In this document: positions 1 to 8,669 of the stretch, in pieces
How positions within the stretch are numbered: position 1 is the first letter of the stretch
How the letters are laid out: each line of letters begins with the position of its first letter
Source of the DNA: an uncultured Chryseobacterium sp.
GTDB lineage: Bacteria; Bacteroidota; Bacteroidia; Flavobacteriales; Weeksellaceae
DNA length: 64,000 nucleotides
Reading direction: 5' to 3'
NCBI GenBank assembly: GCA_913775525.1
Contig: CAJYLH010000041.1
Span: 57,592-121,591, forward strand
Notes under the pieces: generated by a model
Told to the model about the DNA's origin: nothing
The model's database searches: none
The model's input: the letters and a program-made list of their open reading frames with translations, nothing else
Made by a program: the position numbers and the translations under genes

Positions 1-544
1 TAATACCGAAGATGACACAGATCCCCACTACAGAGAAGATGAAAATCCCAAGTATCTTCACGGTTTCGGAAATGGCATTCAGCGCCATTATTTTGTAAAA
101 ATCCTGTTTGATAATGAAATATCCCCTGAATGCGGTAAGTGACCGGTACAGCATTCCGGCAAGCGTCAGTACGAAACCGAGATTTATTGACCTGATGATA
201 AAAATGTTGGTATTAGGGATGGACCTCGGCGGGAAAATTGACGGGTTGATGCTGGCTACCACAAATAAAGCAGTGAGGTGGGCAACAGAGTTGGTGATCT
301 TAGAATCATAAATGGACTTGATGATCGGATATTTCTGTTCATTATGAAAAAAACGGAAAATAATATTGATCACCGGTTTACAAATGAAGTCTATAATGAA
401 AAATACCGCCAGCAACAGCGCTAATTTTGTAATCATATGAAAAAACCAGTCGAGGCCTAAAGGCGATATACGGCTGATATAGTCGTACAGCTGATAACTT
501 ATGTCCTGGAAAAAATCTTTGGTATCCTGTATTTCATCTTTCAT
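1..544 (-). CDS. MscS-like mechanosensitive channel (3' part outside window)
   Basis: The minus strand is open from an ATG at 542-544 to the window edge, 181 codons without a stop. The product begins MKDEIQDTKDFFQDI and has at least four hydrophobic segments, separated by a basic loop containing FRFFHNEQKYPIIKSIYDSK. This resembles the N-terminal membrane part of YbdG-type MscS channels, which release solutes on osmotic downshock from the inner membrane. The pore helix and the cytoplasmic beta domain would lie beyond base 1, so the family call rests on the membrane half only. It is transcribed away from the DUF456 gene, with about 210 bp of unremarkable AT-rich DNA between them. Confidence 0.6.
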   Translation of the reverse strand, partial: MKDEIQDTKDFFQDISYQLYDYISRISPLGLDWFFHMITKLALLLAVFFIIDFICKPVINIIFRFFHNEQKYPIIKSIYDSKITNSVAHLTALFVVASINPSIFPPRSIPNTNIFIIRSINLGFVLTLAGMLYRSLTAFRGYFIIKQDFYKIMALNAISETVKILGIFIFSVVGICVIFGI

Positions 545-757
545 CACAGTAAATTTACAAATCTTAAACAACTGAATACCGCAGCAAAATTCTTTCCAAA
601 TATTTATGAAATCGCTTATCTAACATGAATTTTAACGGAATTATATTATTTCACAAATCATCAGGCCTCGTTATGCATCTGTTTTGGAATTATTTTGGTA
701 GTGAGATTGTCTAAGATATATTTTATTTTCCCGATCTGAATAAGACATACTGATATT

Positions 758-1249
758 ATGGATACTATACTTATTGATATTCTCTGCCTGGTCCTTTTAT
801 TTTTAGGAATGCTAGGAACATTTCTTCCGGTGCTGCCCGGCTTGCTTTTGAGCATCTGCGGCCTGCTGATCTATAAATTCGGGACCGATGCCGATCTTCC
901 GATGCTCTATATTTGGGTTTTCGGGGCGCTGACTGCCATTTCAGTGGTGCTTAACTATGTGATCCCGGCCAAAACCACTCAGAAATATGGCGGAACCCGA
1001 TGGGGAAGCATCGGATCTGTTATCGGGACTATTGTAGGGATGTTCTTACCGATTCCGCTGGGTTTCCTGATCGGGATGTTCGCCGGAGTATTTATCGGTG
1101 AGCTTCTTCATGACAGCAGGGACATGAATAAAGCCCTGAAATCCACCAAAGGTGCTTTTATAGGATTCATTTACGGTACAGGTTTCAGCCTGGTGGTAGG
1201 TGTGGCAATGTTTTTGGTGGTTATCCTGGATATGTTAAACATAATCTGA
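758..1249 (+). CDS. DUF456 family membrane protein
   Basis: A 163-residue, very hydrophobic protein with about four membrane helices. It has the glycine-rich pattern of DUF456 proteins: LPVLPGLLLSICGLLIY near the N terminus, a GGTRWGSIGSVIGTIVGMF segment in the middle and GVFIGELLHDSRDMNKALKS before the last helices. The family is widespread in bacteria and has no established function. Its stop codon overlaps the start of the next gene in TGATG, so the two are probably translated from one message. Confidence 0.85.
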   Translation: MDTILIDILCLVLLFLGMLGTFLPVLPGLLLSICGLLIYKFGTDADLPMLYIWVFGALTAISVVLNYVIPAKTTQKYGGTRWGSIGSVIGTIVGMFLPIPLGFLIGMFAGVFIGELLHDSRDMNKALKSTKGAFIGFIYGTGFSLVVGVAMFLVVILDMLNII

Positions 1250-1752
1250 TGAGTATGATTCCTAAAACCATTTTATTCAGTATCGGTCTAATGTCCTTAC
1301 TGAACTGTAATACACGGAAAGAAGCCAACGTAAAAAATGCTTCTTCAATTAATACCCCACAAACAGCTATGAACAGTAGTTCTGCAAAAGATAATGCCCT
1401 GATCAATCTTTCGGAAGGTGAAAATAAATTCCTGAAAGCATATGACATGAATGTCACATTCAGAGGAGTTTCTGAGGACAGCCGCTGTCCGGAGGGCGTG
1501 AATTGCATCTGGGCCGGCGTTGCTGTAGCCCAGGTAGAAGTCATGGGTACCGCTACCCGCCCGGTTATCCTTAACCTGGCCAGTACGGAAAACCCGGGAA
1601 GGAACTACCACCAGTCTGCCGACTTTAACGGATACACGATTACGTTAAAAACAATCGCACCCTACCCTGCCTCAGCAGAAGGAACGAGTGCTTTAAAAGG
1701 AAAATATACCATCGGTATTTCTATTCAGAAGTCCGATGCTACCACGAAATAG
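1249..1752 (+). CDS. Secreted lipoprotein, conserved Bacteroidota type
   Basis: A 167-residue protein whose N terminus carries a signal sequence ending in a lipobox-like SLLNC, so it is probably a lipoprotein. The mature part contains SRCPEGVNCIWAG, a two-cysteine motif seen in small exported proteins of Bacteroidota; the pair could form a disulfide. Function is unknown. It starts inside the stop of the DUF456 gene. Its last 14 bp overlap the 3' end of the convergent ung gene. Confidence 0.7.
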   Translation: MSMIPKTILFSIGLMSLLNCNTRKEANVKNASSINTPQTAMNSSSAKDNALINLSEGENKFLKAYDMNVTFRGVSEDSRCPEGVNCIWAGVAVAQVEVMGTATRPVILNLASTENPGRNYHQSADFNGYTITLKTIAPYPASAEGTSALKGKYTIGISIQKSDATTK

Positions 1753-2380
1753 GTTTCTTGCCTTTGGAGATAAGGTATTCGTTGATTTTCGAGAAAGGTT
1801 TGCTTCCGAAAAATCCCCTGTGTACGGAAAACGGAGACGGATGCGCAGATTTCAGGATAAAATGCTTAGCCGGATCAATCAGTTCGGCTTTTTTCTGTGC
1901 AAAAGCACCCCATAAAACAAATACGACATTTTCTTTTTTGTCTGAAATTTCCTTAATGATGAAGTCGGTGAACTTCTCCCATCCCAGATCTTTATGGGAA
2001 TTGGGTGAATGGGCACGCACAGTTAATGTAGCATTCAACATCAATACCCCTTGTTTTCCCCAGTCATCGAGCTCTTTGGAAGTCCTGACAACACCGAGAT
2101 CATCCTTTAATTCTATAAAAATATTTTTCAGTGAAGGCGGTGCCGCAACCTGTTCAGAAACAGAAAAGCATAATCCGTTGGCCTGATAATCATTATGGTA
2201 GGGATCCTGCCCTAAAATCACCACTTCAATATCATCAAAAGGAGTAATTTCAAGTGCCCTGAAAATCTGGCTTTTTGGCGGGAACACTTTTGTAGTTGCA
2301 TATTCCTGCTTTACTTTTTCCCAAAGATTGGTAAAGTAAGGCGTATTTTTTATCGGAGCTAAAACTTCTGTCCAGGTCAT
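1739..2380 (-). CDS. ung: Uracil-DNA glycosylase (family 1)
   Basis: This 213-residue protein removes uracil from DNA at the first step of base excision repair. The water-activating motif GQDPYH is at about residues 57-62, the uracil-specificity stretch ANGLCFSV follows, and the C-terminal DNA-intercalation loop is HPSPFS, a small variant of the usual HPSPLS. Length matches bacterial Ung. The start ATG at 2378-2380 gives the usual N terminus (MTWTEVLAPIKNTPYF). The 3' end overlaps the convergent lipoprotein gene by 14 bp, so neither gene has room for a separate terminator. Confidence 0.97.
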   Translation of the reverse strand: MTWTEVLAPIKNTPYFTNLWEKVKQEYATTKVFPPKSQIFRALEITPFDDIEVVILGQDPYHNDYQANGLCFSVSEQVAAPPSLKNIFIELKDDLGVVRTSKELDDWGKQGVLMLNATLTVRAHSPNSHKDLGWEKFTDFIIKEISDKKENVVFVLWGAFAQKKAELIDPAKHFILKSAHPSPFSVHRGFFGSKPFSKINEYLISKGKKPISW

Positions 2381-2418
2381 TATTTTAATTTGAAAATGAT
2401 TTAATTTGTAAATGATTT

Positions 2419-2562
2419 TTAGTAATCTTTTTTTATTAATTTAAAATATTCATCAAAGAAAACTGCTGTTTCATCCTGAGGAATATCATAAGGTTCGCTG
2501 AAGGTAATATCAATTTTCTTGCCTTTATAAGCAGAGGTATTCGATATGTAAATATGTGCCAT
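2419..2562 (-). pseudogene. Small ORF, probable gene relic
   Basis: A 47-codon frame (begins MAHIYISNTSAYKG, ends YFKLIKKDY) lies in the 340-bp gap between ung and the GNAT gene. Upstream on the same strand, at about 2590-2700, there is another short stretch with protein-like composition (MLNRIRSAKEKALIVEKNG) that ends in a stop and is not in frame with it. Two broken pieces side by side suggest a decayed gene rather than a working small protein. I do not recognise the parent family. The rest of the gap holds nothing else I can identify. Confidence 0.35.
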
Positions 2563-2719
2563 TAACACTCAAGAATAAGCTGCTCAAGAAAATCTACCAT
2601 TCTTTTCCACAATCAAAGCTTTCTCTTTTGCAGATCTTATTCTGTTCAGCATAATGGAAGTGTTTCCAAGAGCACGGATTCATGGGATTTCAATGGATAC
2701 GTAAACAAATATACTGAAT

Positions 2720-3238
2720 TTAAAAATGAGCCTGCATGTTCTTAAGGCTGAAAACCAGATGTTCGGGAAATCCCTCTTCTTTTTTATTTTGTTTCAGAGC
2801 AAAGTGATGTTTCAGCAGCAAAGCTTTTGAAGGCTCATTCAGCGTATGGGTAACAGCCAGAATTTCATGCAGCTTCAGATCATCAAATCCATACGGTAAA
2901 ACTATATCCAGTACTTCTGACATGATCCCTTTCCTGTGGTATGCCGGCAGCAGCTCGTATCCTATCTCGGCGGTTTTTCGGTCTTCGGAAAAATTCAGGA
3001 AACAAAGGGTACCGATTAAGCCGGGCTGATCTTTGTATGAAATCCCGAAATACATCGTCTGTCCGTTTTTGGTCCTTTCTCTAATAGTTAAAATAAACTG
3101 CAGTGCCTCGTAATTGGTTGTAGGCGGATTCCGGGTCAGGAATCGGTTGATGGCAGCATTGCTGCGGATCTTCAGGATATCTTCGGTATGGCTTTCGTTG
3201 ATCTCTTTCAACACTAAACGTTCGGTTTGGAGGTTCAT
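2720..3238 (-). CDS. GNAT N-acetyltransferase, RimJ/RimL type
   Basis: A 172-residue acetyl-CoA-dependent acyltransferase. The opening LQTERLVLKEINESHTEDIL is typical of the RimJ/RimL (acetyltransf_3) subgroup. The middle contains GTLCFLNFSEDRKTAEIGYEL and then YHRKGIMSEVLDIVLPYGF, which corresponds to the acetyl-CoA-binding Q/RxxGxG/A region. RimJ/RimL enzymes acetylate ribosomal-protein N termini, but many relatives act on small molecules or antibiotics, so the substrate is open. It is a single gene, divergent from mutS2. Confidence 0.85.
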   Translation of the reverse strand: MNLQTERLVLKEINESHTEDILKIRSNAAINRFLTRNPPTTNYEALQFILTIRERTKNGQTMYFGISYKDQPGLIGTLCFLNFSEDRKTAEIGYELLPAYHRKGIMSEVLDIVLPYGFDDLKLHEILAVTHTLNEPSKALLLKHHFALKQNKKEEGFPEHLVFSLKNMQAHF

Positions 3239-3334
3239 CGTATTAAATATGGCGCAGAGTGAAACTAATTATTTTCAGGGGTTTCAAAATATTCAAATTA
3301 AGGCATTTTCAAATTAACATTCATATTTTCTCAC

Positions 3335-3342
3335 TAAATTTG
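3335..3342 (+). promoter_or_regulatory. TAnnTTTG -7 box before mutS2
   Basis: TAAATTTG matches the Bacteroidota -7 consensus. Only four bases separate its last G from the GTG start of mutS2, so the message would be leaderless or nearly so. Confidence 0.55.
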
Positions 3343-3346
3343 TACT

Positions 3347-5494
3347 GTGTATATAAATAAAGAAGATTTAAACGAATTAGAGTTTCCGCAATTGCTCGCG
3401 GAAATAGCTCCATTTGCCTATTCTCCCAAAACAAGAGAAAAAATTCTTCAGCTCCTGCCGATGACGATTGACGAGGCAGAAATTTCCCTGAAAAAAACAT
3501 CAGAATACCTGTCGAGTTTTGAAAGCTCAAATGCAGTTCCGTTTGATGAGTATGAGGATATTGAAAATGAGCTGAAACTGATGCTGATTGAAAATTACCG
3601 CCTTGAAAACAGTGCATTCATCAAGATAAAAACCTTAACGGAACAGATCGGGAAACTCCAGAAGTTTTTTCCTACCATGCCGGAGACCTTTCCAACCTTA
3701 ATGAAAGATGCCGGTGTGCTGGAATTTAAAAAAGAGATCATAGATAAGGTAGATAAGGTCTTTAACCGTTTCGGCGAAGTAAAAAGTGAAGCTTCACCGA
3801 TCCTGAAAGAACTGAGAACTGAAATCCAGCATGCTAAAAAAGCGATTCAGGAAAACTTTAACCGCGCATTATTCAATTACGGCCAGAGTGATTTCCTGGA
3901 TGATATCCGCGAAACCATTATAGAAGACCAGAGGGTTCTGGCTGTAAAATCAGGATTTAAGAAGCGGGTTCCGGGCAGGGTCCTCGGGCTTTCCAAAACA
4001 GGATCGATTACGTATATCCAGCCGGACAGTGTGGTAAAGCATTATTTTAAGCTGAAGGAAAACCAGGAAGAAGAGAAAAAGGAGATTGATAAGATCCTCA
4101 GGAAACTGACGGCAGAACTTTCAGAGTTCCAGCCTCAGCTCTGGAGGTACCAGATGTATATTTTCGACCTGGATCTGACCCGGGCAAAAGCTAAATTTGC
4201 AGAACTGATCAACGGAGTTTTACCGAAAATCAACCGTCATAAAACCTTGCGGTTACGGGAAGCCTTCCACCCTTTGCTATTCCTGAGAAACAAAGCGGAA
4301 AACAAAAAGATTTTCCCGCAGACCCTGACCCTGACAGATCACAACAGAATCATCTGTATCTCCGGACCGAATGCAGGAGGAAAATCCATCACCCTGAAAA
4401 CGGTAGGACTGCTTCAGCTGATGATCCAGAGCGGAATCCTGGTTCCCGTACATCCGAAATCAGAAATGTTTTTCTTTGAAAAGATCATGACTGATATCGG
4501 GGATAACCAGTCGATTGAAAACCACCTGTCCACCTATTCTTCAAGACTGAAAAAAATGGGCGGCATCATCCGGGAAGCAGATGCCAATACCCTTTTGCTG
4601 ATTGATGAGTTCGGTACCGGTTCAGACCCTGAATTGGGCGGTGCACTGGCAGAAAGCTTCCTTGAGTTTTTCTATGATAAAAAGAGTTTTGCCATCATCA
4701 CCACGCACTATACCAATATCAAACTGGTGGTGGAACAGCTTCCGAATGCAGAAAATGCAGCCATGCTTTTCAATGAAGAAACCCTGGAACCGATGTATAA
4801 GCTTGAAGTAGGACAGGCCGGAAGCTCCTTTACTTTTGAGGTTGCTGAAAAGAATAAAATCCCAAGGTTCATCATTCATTCTGCCAAGAAAAAGGTTGAG
4901 CACGATATTGTGAACCTGGATAAGACCATCGTTAAGCTCCAGCAGGAAAAATTTGAAGTTGAAAAACTGAAATCCGACCTGGCGGAACGAAAGGAATCGG
5001 TAGAAGATAAACGGGACAACCTGCAAAAGCTGAATGATCAGCTGCAGCAGAAACTGTTCAACTTCCAGAAGCTTTATGAAGAGGAACACCGCAAGCTTCA
5101 ATTCGGGAATAAGATTGAAACGTTTATCGACAGCTATGTCAAAGGAAAATCCAGGAAAGATGTTGTTAAGGATTTCGTAAAAATCCTGGAGCAGGAGAAA
5201 TTCAGGAAAGTGGGTGCCGATAAGGATGAATCCAAACGCCTGCAGGTGGTAAAACGTAAAATCACCCAGCAGCTGAAAAAAGAGGATGTACAGGAACGGA
5301 TTGCCGAAACCAACGAAAAGCTGGAGGAAAAAATCAAGACCGAACGGGCTTTATGGATGAAAGAAGGCCAGCGGGTACGGATTAAAGGCAGTACCAGTGT
5401 AGGAACCATCGAAAAAGTTTCCAAAAATAAAGTGATTGTTAATTACGGGACTTTTAAGACGACGATTAATGCGGATGAACTGGAGCGTATATGA
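3347..5494 (+). CDS. mutS2: MutS2-family DNA-binding ATPase without Smr domain
   Basis: A 715-residue MutS2-like protein. An N-terminal core/clamp region with long helices comes first, then the ATPase: Walker A GPNAGGKSITLKTVG at about residues 340-355, a Walker B-like LLLIDEFGTGSDPELGGALAE, and a switch histidine in AIITTHYTN. A long coiled coil follows at about 520-610. The C terminus is a short beta-type region ending TTINADELERI; the Smr nuclease domain found in Bacillus MutS2 (about 785 residues) is absent. MutS2 proteins act on recombination intermediates or collided ribosomes, not in mismatch repair. The start is GTG: an in-frame TAA lies just upstream, and the next ATG, at residue 39, would delete conserved sequence. 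Confidence 0.9.
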   Translation: MYINKEDLNELEFPQLLAEIAPFAYSPKTREKILQLLPMTIDEAEISLKKTSEYLSSFESSNAVPFDEYEDIENELKLMLIENYRLENSAFIKIKTLTEQIGKLQKFFPTMPETFPTLMKDAGVLEFKKEIIDKVDKVFNRFGEVKSEASPILKELRTEIQHAKKAIQENFNRALFNYGQSDFLDDIRETIIEDQRVLAVKSGFKKRVPGRVLGLSKTGSITYIQPDSVVKHYFKLKENQEEEKKEIDKILRKLTAELSEFQPQLWRYQMYIFDLDLTRAKAKFAELINGVLPKINRHKTLRLREAFHPLLFLRNKAENKKIFPQTLTLTDHNRIICISGPNAGGKSITLKTVGLLQLMIQSGILVPVHPKSEMFFFEKIMTDIGDNQSIENHLSTYSSRLKKMGGIIREADANTLLLIDEFGTGSDPELGGALAESFLEFFYDKKSFAIITTHYTNIKLVVEQLPNAENAAMLFNEETLEPMYKLEVGQAGSSFTFEVAEKNKIPRFIIHSAKKKVEHDIVNLDKTIVKLQQEKFEVEKLKSDLAERKESVEDKRDNLQKLNDQLQQKLFNFQKLYEEEHRKLQFGNKIETFIDSYVKGKSRKDVVKDFVKILEQEKFRKVGADKDESKRLQVVKRKITQQLKKEDVQERIAETNEKLEEKIKTERALWMKEGQRVRIKGSTSVGTIEKVSKNKVIVNYGTFKTTINADELERI

Positions 5495-5589
5495 TCCTTT
5501 TGAATTTGAAAATCCGGTAATTTGAAAGTGATATGATTAATCCGTAAGATATCAAAAATGATACTTTCTTATGGTGATGTATAATAAAA

Positions 5590-5615
5590 AAGAGTGCTCA
5601 TTGCCGAGCACTCTT
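5590..5615. terminator. Bidirectional terminator between mutS2 and T9SS protein
   Basis: A perfect 10-bp stem (AAGAGTGCTC / GAGCACTCTT) with a 6-nt loop sits between two convergent genes. It has A-runs on its left and T-runs on its right, so it can terminate both strands. Confidence 0.85.
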
Positions 5616-5620
5616 TTGTT

Positions 5621-6718
5621 TTATTTTTTGATCAGCTTAAGGCGTGTGACCTTATCATGATGTTTAACCTGTATAAAATAGATGCCTTTTACCAGGTGTC
5701 GCACATCTATTTTCTGCTCTGAAATTTTTCCTGTACTGATCTTTTGCCCTGCTGCATTATAAATTTCAAATTCATTTCCGGAAATGTCTGAGATATGTAT
5801 GATATCCGAGGCAGGATTAGGGTAAATACTGGCATGGCTCACTGTACCGGTTTCGGAGGCGGAAAGACTAGCATCCTCTGATATATACACTCCATAATCT
5901 TCCACTTCCCCATAAGTGAATGTTCCGCAAACGGGACTTGTATAGGTTTCGCTTATTATAACCCTCATGGCAACACCGCAGCCTGATCCTGTCTGGAATG
6001 CGGTTGAGGGAACAGCAAATGACGAACTGACGGCAGATGAACCGGATGAATTGGAGACTAATATCATTTCTGAATCCTGAAACGTTCCATCAGCATTAAA
6101 ATCGATCCACGCTCTTACCGATGCCGTGCCCGGAGTTGCCTGCCACGTCTTGGAGACTGAGATGATATTATTGGTACTTCCCAGAAACAGCTGAACTTTT
6201 CGGGACGGGTCCGGACGGTAGTCTGTATACGTTGAAGCCCCGGAATTGCTTACCATAGGAGTAAGACCTGTCCCTGAAGGAGTTACCGTAACATTGGAAA
6301 TATGCATGACTTCTGCACCTGCGGAAGCAGCTGCACAATAATTCAGCGCGGTAGTAAAAGTGATCATAGAGGATGGTAATCCTGTTAAACCATTGCATAT
6401 CTTAGCAACATATACCTCATAGGAAGTGCAGGGGGCTAAGTTAGTCAGCGCACAATAGCCAATCCCGGACGACGAAAAGATGACAGACCAGGCATTGCTG
6501 TCCACTGGCCTGAATCGTACCACATAGTTTGGTGTATTGGGATCAAATGTCCAGTTTATCACTGCAGAATTCATCGTAATAAAACTGGCATGCACATTGT
6601 CCGGCGGTTGATTATCGCAGAAAATATCGGATGAGGATTCGTTTACAGTATTACTATTACACTTAAAAAGAGATATTCCTGAAAACAGCACTAAGAAATA
6701 AAATAGACTTTTTATCAT
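5621..6718 (-). CDS. Secreted GEVED-domain protein with T9SS type A sorting domain
   Basis: A 365-residue exported protein. It has an N-terminal signal sequence, possibly with a lipobox (SLFKC), then a fibronectin type III-like module (VHASFITMNSAVINWTF to EVYVAKICNG), then a GEVED domain recognisable from its closing motif GTFTYGEVEDYGVYI. The last 70 or so residues form a type IX secretion sorting domain: IYPNPASDIIHI, then IYNAAGQKI and LVKGIYFIQV. Such proteins cross the outer membrane by T9SS and often act in adhesion or degradation. I chose the ATG at 6716-6718 over a GTG two codons upstream. No enzymatic domain is visible. Confidence 0.85.
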   Translation of the reverse strand: MIKSLFYFLVLFSGISLFKCNSNTVNESSSDIFCDNQPPDNVHASFITMNSAVINWTFDPNTPNYVVRFRPVDSNAWSVIFSSSGIGYCALTNLAPCTSYEVYVAKICNGLTGLPSSMITFTTALNYCAAASAGAEVMHISNVTVTPSGTGLTPMVSNSGASTYTDYRPDPSRKVQLFLGSTNNIISVSKTWQATPGTASVRAWIDFNADGTFQDSEMILVSNSSGSSAVSSSFAVPSTAFQTGSGCGVAMRVIISETYTSPVCGTFTYGEVEDYGVYISEDASLSASETGTVSHASIYPNPASDIIHISDISGNEFEIYNAAGQKISTGKISEQKIDVRHLVKGIYFIQVKHHDKVTRLKLIKK

Positions 6719-6846
6719 GACCACTTACCGTTTAAATTATTTTTTTCTAAATATAGTGAATTAAATATATTAAACTGTACTGTACGAATAAAATAAAACA
6801 TCAGCATTACATTTTAATTATCTTTACGGAATAAGTTCGGTTAAAA

Positions 6847-7125
6847 ATGATCAGACACTTTACCATTCTCCGGATTTTTTATCTGAAACTGCTGATTCCA
6901 TCAGTTTTCATTTCCCTGCTGTTATCTCTTCAGGGCGGATTCAGTGTTTCTGATTTCGGATTATGTTTTCTGCTGACTCTCCCTTTGCTGCATTATTTTG
7001 TTTATGAGCTGAGACTGAAAAATGAATATGCATTCTATGCCCATTTCGGATTCTCAAGACCATTCCTCTGGATGCTGACGGGTATACTGAGCATCACTAC
7101 CAATCTTATTACCACATTCCTATGA
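6847..7125 (+). CDS. Small membrane protein paired with an ABC ATPase
   Basis: A 92-residue protein, mostly hydrophobic, with about three helices. Its stop overlaps the start of the following ABC ATPase gene (ATGAG), so the two are probably made together. It is far too short for a normal ABC permease. It may be a reduced membrane partner or an accessory subunit. The family is not recognised. Confidence 0.65.
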   Translation: MIRHFTILRIFYLKLLIPSVFISLLLSLQGGFSVSDFGLCFLLTLPLLHYFVYELRLKNEYAFYAHFGFSRPFLWMLTGILSITTNLITTFL

Positions 7126-7784
7126 GCCTGCTTCACATTGACAGCATCACCAAAACATATGGCGAGAAAAGAATTCTGCAGGATATCTATATCCGTTCCG
7201 AGACAGGAAACATTACGGGGATTTTAGGGAGAAACGGCTCGGGAAAATCCACGCTGCTTAATATTATTTCCGGACAGGAAAAAGGGGATACAGGGTTTAT
7301 CCGGATGGATGACCATGTGATCAGAAATCAAAGAGACCGGGCAGGCAGAATAGCGTATCTCCCTCAGCATTCTTTTCTTCCCAAACGCATAAAGATCAAA
7401 AAACTGATCCCTTTATTTTGCGGCCGGAAAAATATTGAACGGTTATCTGCATCAGGCCTGATCCAGCCTATTCTCAATGAAGTTCCGGGAAATCTTTCAG
7501 CAGGCGAAAAAAGGATTGCGGAAGCACTGCTGATTCTGTATTCAGATTCCGGGTTCATTCTTCTGGATGAACCTTTCAGCGGTCTTTCCCCGAAAGTCAC
7601 CTCAGAGCTTCAGCAGATCATCAAAGAACAGTCGGGGCAAAAAGGAATTATAATTTCCGATCATCATTTTCAGGAGGTCTGGGATGTTTCAGATCATGTT
7701 TACCTGATGTCCGGAGGGTCTCTGAAACCTGTCAGGGATTTCAGTGAATTACACAAGAATAAGTATCTGCCGGAGAGCATTTAA
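7122..7784 (+). CDS. ABC transporter ATP-binding protein
   Basis: A 220-residue nucleotide-binding subunit with all ABC signatures: Walker A GRNGSGKST at about residues 36-44, Q-loop in AYLPQHSF, signature NLSAGEKR, Walker B FILLDEPFSGLSP and the switch histidine in IISDHHFQ. The protein hydrolyses ATP to drive transport or another membrane process. The only co-transcribed partner in view is the 92-residue membrane protein upstream. A secreted protein with its own promoter follows 29 bp later. Substrate unknown. Confidence 0.85.
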   Translation: MSLLHIDSITKTYGEKRILQDIYIRSETGNITGILGRNGSGKSTLLNIISGQEKGDTGFIRMDDHVIRNQRDRAGRIAYLPQHSFLPKRIKIKKLIPLFCGRKNIERLSASGLIQPILNEVPGNLSAGEKRIAEALLILYSDSGFILLDEPFSGLSPKVTSELQQIIKEQSGQKGIIISDHHFQEVWDVSDHVYLMSGGSLKPVRDFSELHKNKYLPESI

Positions 7785-7789
7785 TTTTA

Positions 7790-7797
7790 TATCTTTG
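7790..7797 (+). promoter_or_regulatory. TAnnTTTG -7 box before secreted protein gene
   Basis: TATCTTTG lies 16 nt before the first ATG of the next gene, right after the ABC ATPase stop, so that gene probably has its own promoter. Confidence 0.5.
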
Positions 7798-7813
7798 AGC
7801 TTTAAAAAGATTC

Positions 7814-8614
7814 ATGATGAATTCCGCAACCAAAACATTATACGCTTCCGTTTTCACCATTTTTTCTCTGGCTTTTGCACAGGGACAGTCTAAAGTACCG
7901 TTCGGAGTAGTAAAAGCTGAAGAAGGATATGCCATGGTCCGTGTGCCGAAGGACAATTACCGGAAGATTGTTGATAAGATCCGGATGCGTAAAGGTGATG
8001 TTTTTGTATATGTGAAACCGGCACCCGGGGAAACGGAATGGATCTGGATCAAATATCCTGAGAAACAGGACGACGGCAAACCTTTTGTGCGCTATGAAAC
8101 TTTGGATAAGGAAGGAATGGTGAATAAAGACCGCATCGCGTTTATCGACCAGCTCCCACAGTTTACCCCATCCAAATCCAAGAATGGAAGATCACTCATT
8201 TTTACCGACAACAGCAATCCCAAAATCCCGGCATCCCAGAGGTCCAAAGTGATTATTGACGTCTACCCCTCCAATGCCGGCTACCGCAAACAGGAAAAAG
8301 ATGCCAACGGAAATATCCTGACCATTGATAAAGTAAAACCTTGGGGCATCAGCAGCCAGCTGCCGGAAGGGATGACGGAGATCAAGTCCATCCGCGTGCA
8401 GCAGCCCGGAAGAGGATCCGTATTTGTTCGGGAAGCCATTAAAAATATGTTCCAGCCCACCATGGATTTCAATAATGTAGGCGTAACTTCCATTGACAAT
8501 GACCATATTTTCCTTTATATGATCAACGGGTCAGGTGAAAACCGTTATACTACGCTATGGACAATTAAGGAAGGAAGGGTGATCAGCCAGATCATTTATA
8601 AAAATCCTGAATAA
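7814..8614 (+). CDS. Secreted protein of unknown function
   Basis: A 266-residue protein with a signal peptide (LYASVFTIFSLAFAQGQS). The first part of the mature protein (GVVKAEEGYAMVRVPKDN, FVYVKPAPGETEWIWIKYP) has a beta-rich, SH3-like look. The second part, after about residue 120, could be a separate beta domain. I do not recognise the family. The ATG at 7814 is followed at once by a second ATG, and either could be used. It is followed by the cobalamin riboswitch transcript, which has a separate promoter. Confidence 0.65.
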   Translation: MMNSATKTLYASVFTIFSLAFAQGQSKVPFGVVKAEEGYAMVRVPKDNYRKIVDKIRMRKGDVFVYVKPAPGETEWIWIKYPEKQDDGKPFVRYETLDKEGMVNKDRIAFIDQLPQFTPSKSKNGRSLIFTDNSNPKIPASQRSKVIIDVYPSNAGYRKQEKDANGNILTIDKVKPWGISSQLPEGMTEIKSIRVQQPGRGSVFVREAIKNMFQPTMDFNNVGVTSIDNDHIFLYMINGSGENRYTTLWTIKEGRVISQIIYKNPE

Positions 8615-8638
8615 TCTTTTCTTTTCACGTTTTATCCG

Positions 8639-8646
8639 TACTTTTG
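8639..8646 (+). promoter_or_regulatory. TAnnTTTG -7 box driving the riboswitch transcript
   Basis: TACTTTTG lies about 30 nt before the first conserved riboswitch sequence, a fitting distance for a transcript that begins with the aptamer. Confidence 0.6.
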
Positions 8647-8669
8647 CACTGAAAAGTTTTAACGCTTAT

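Noticed and set aside
661-855. Minus-strand 64-codon frame between the channel gene and DUF456
   Set aside because: It overlaps the start of the DUF456 gene and has no recognisable composition or promoter.
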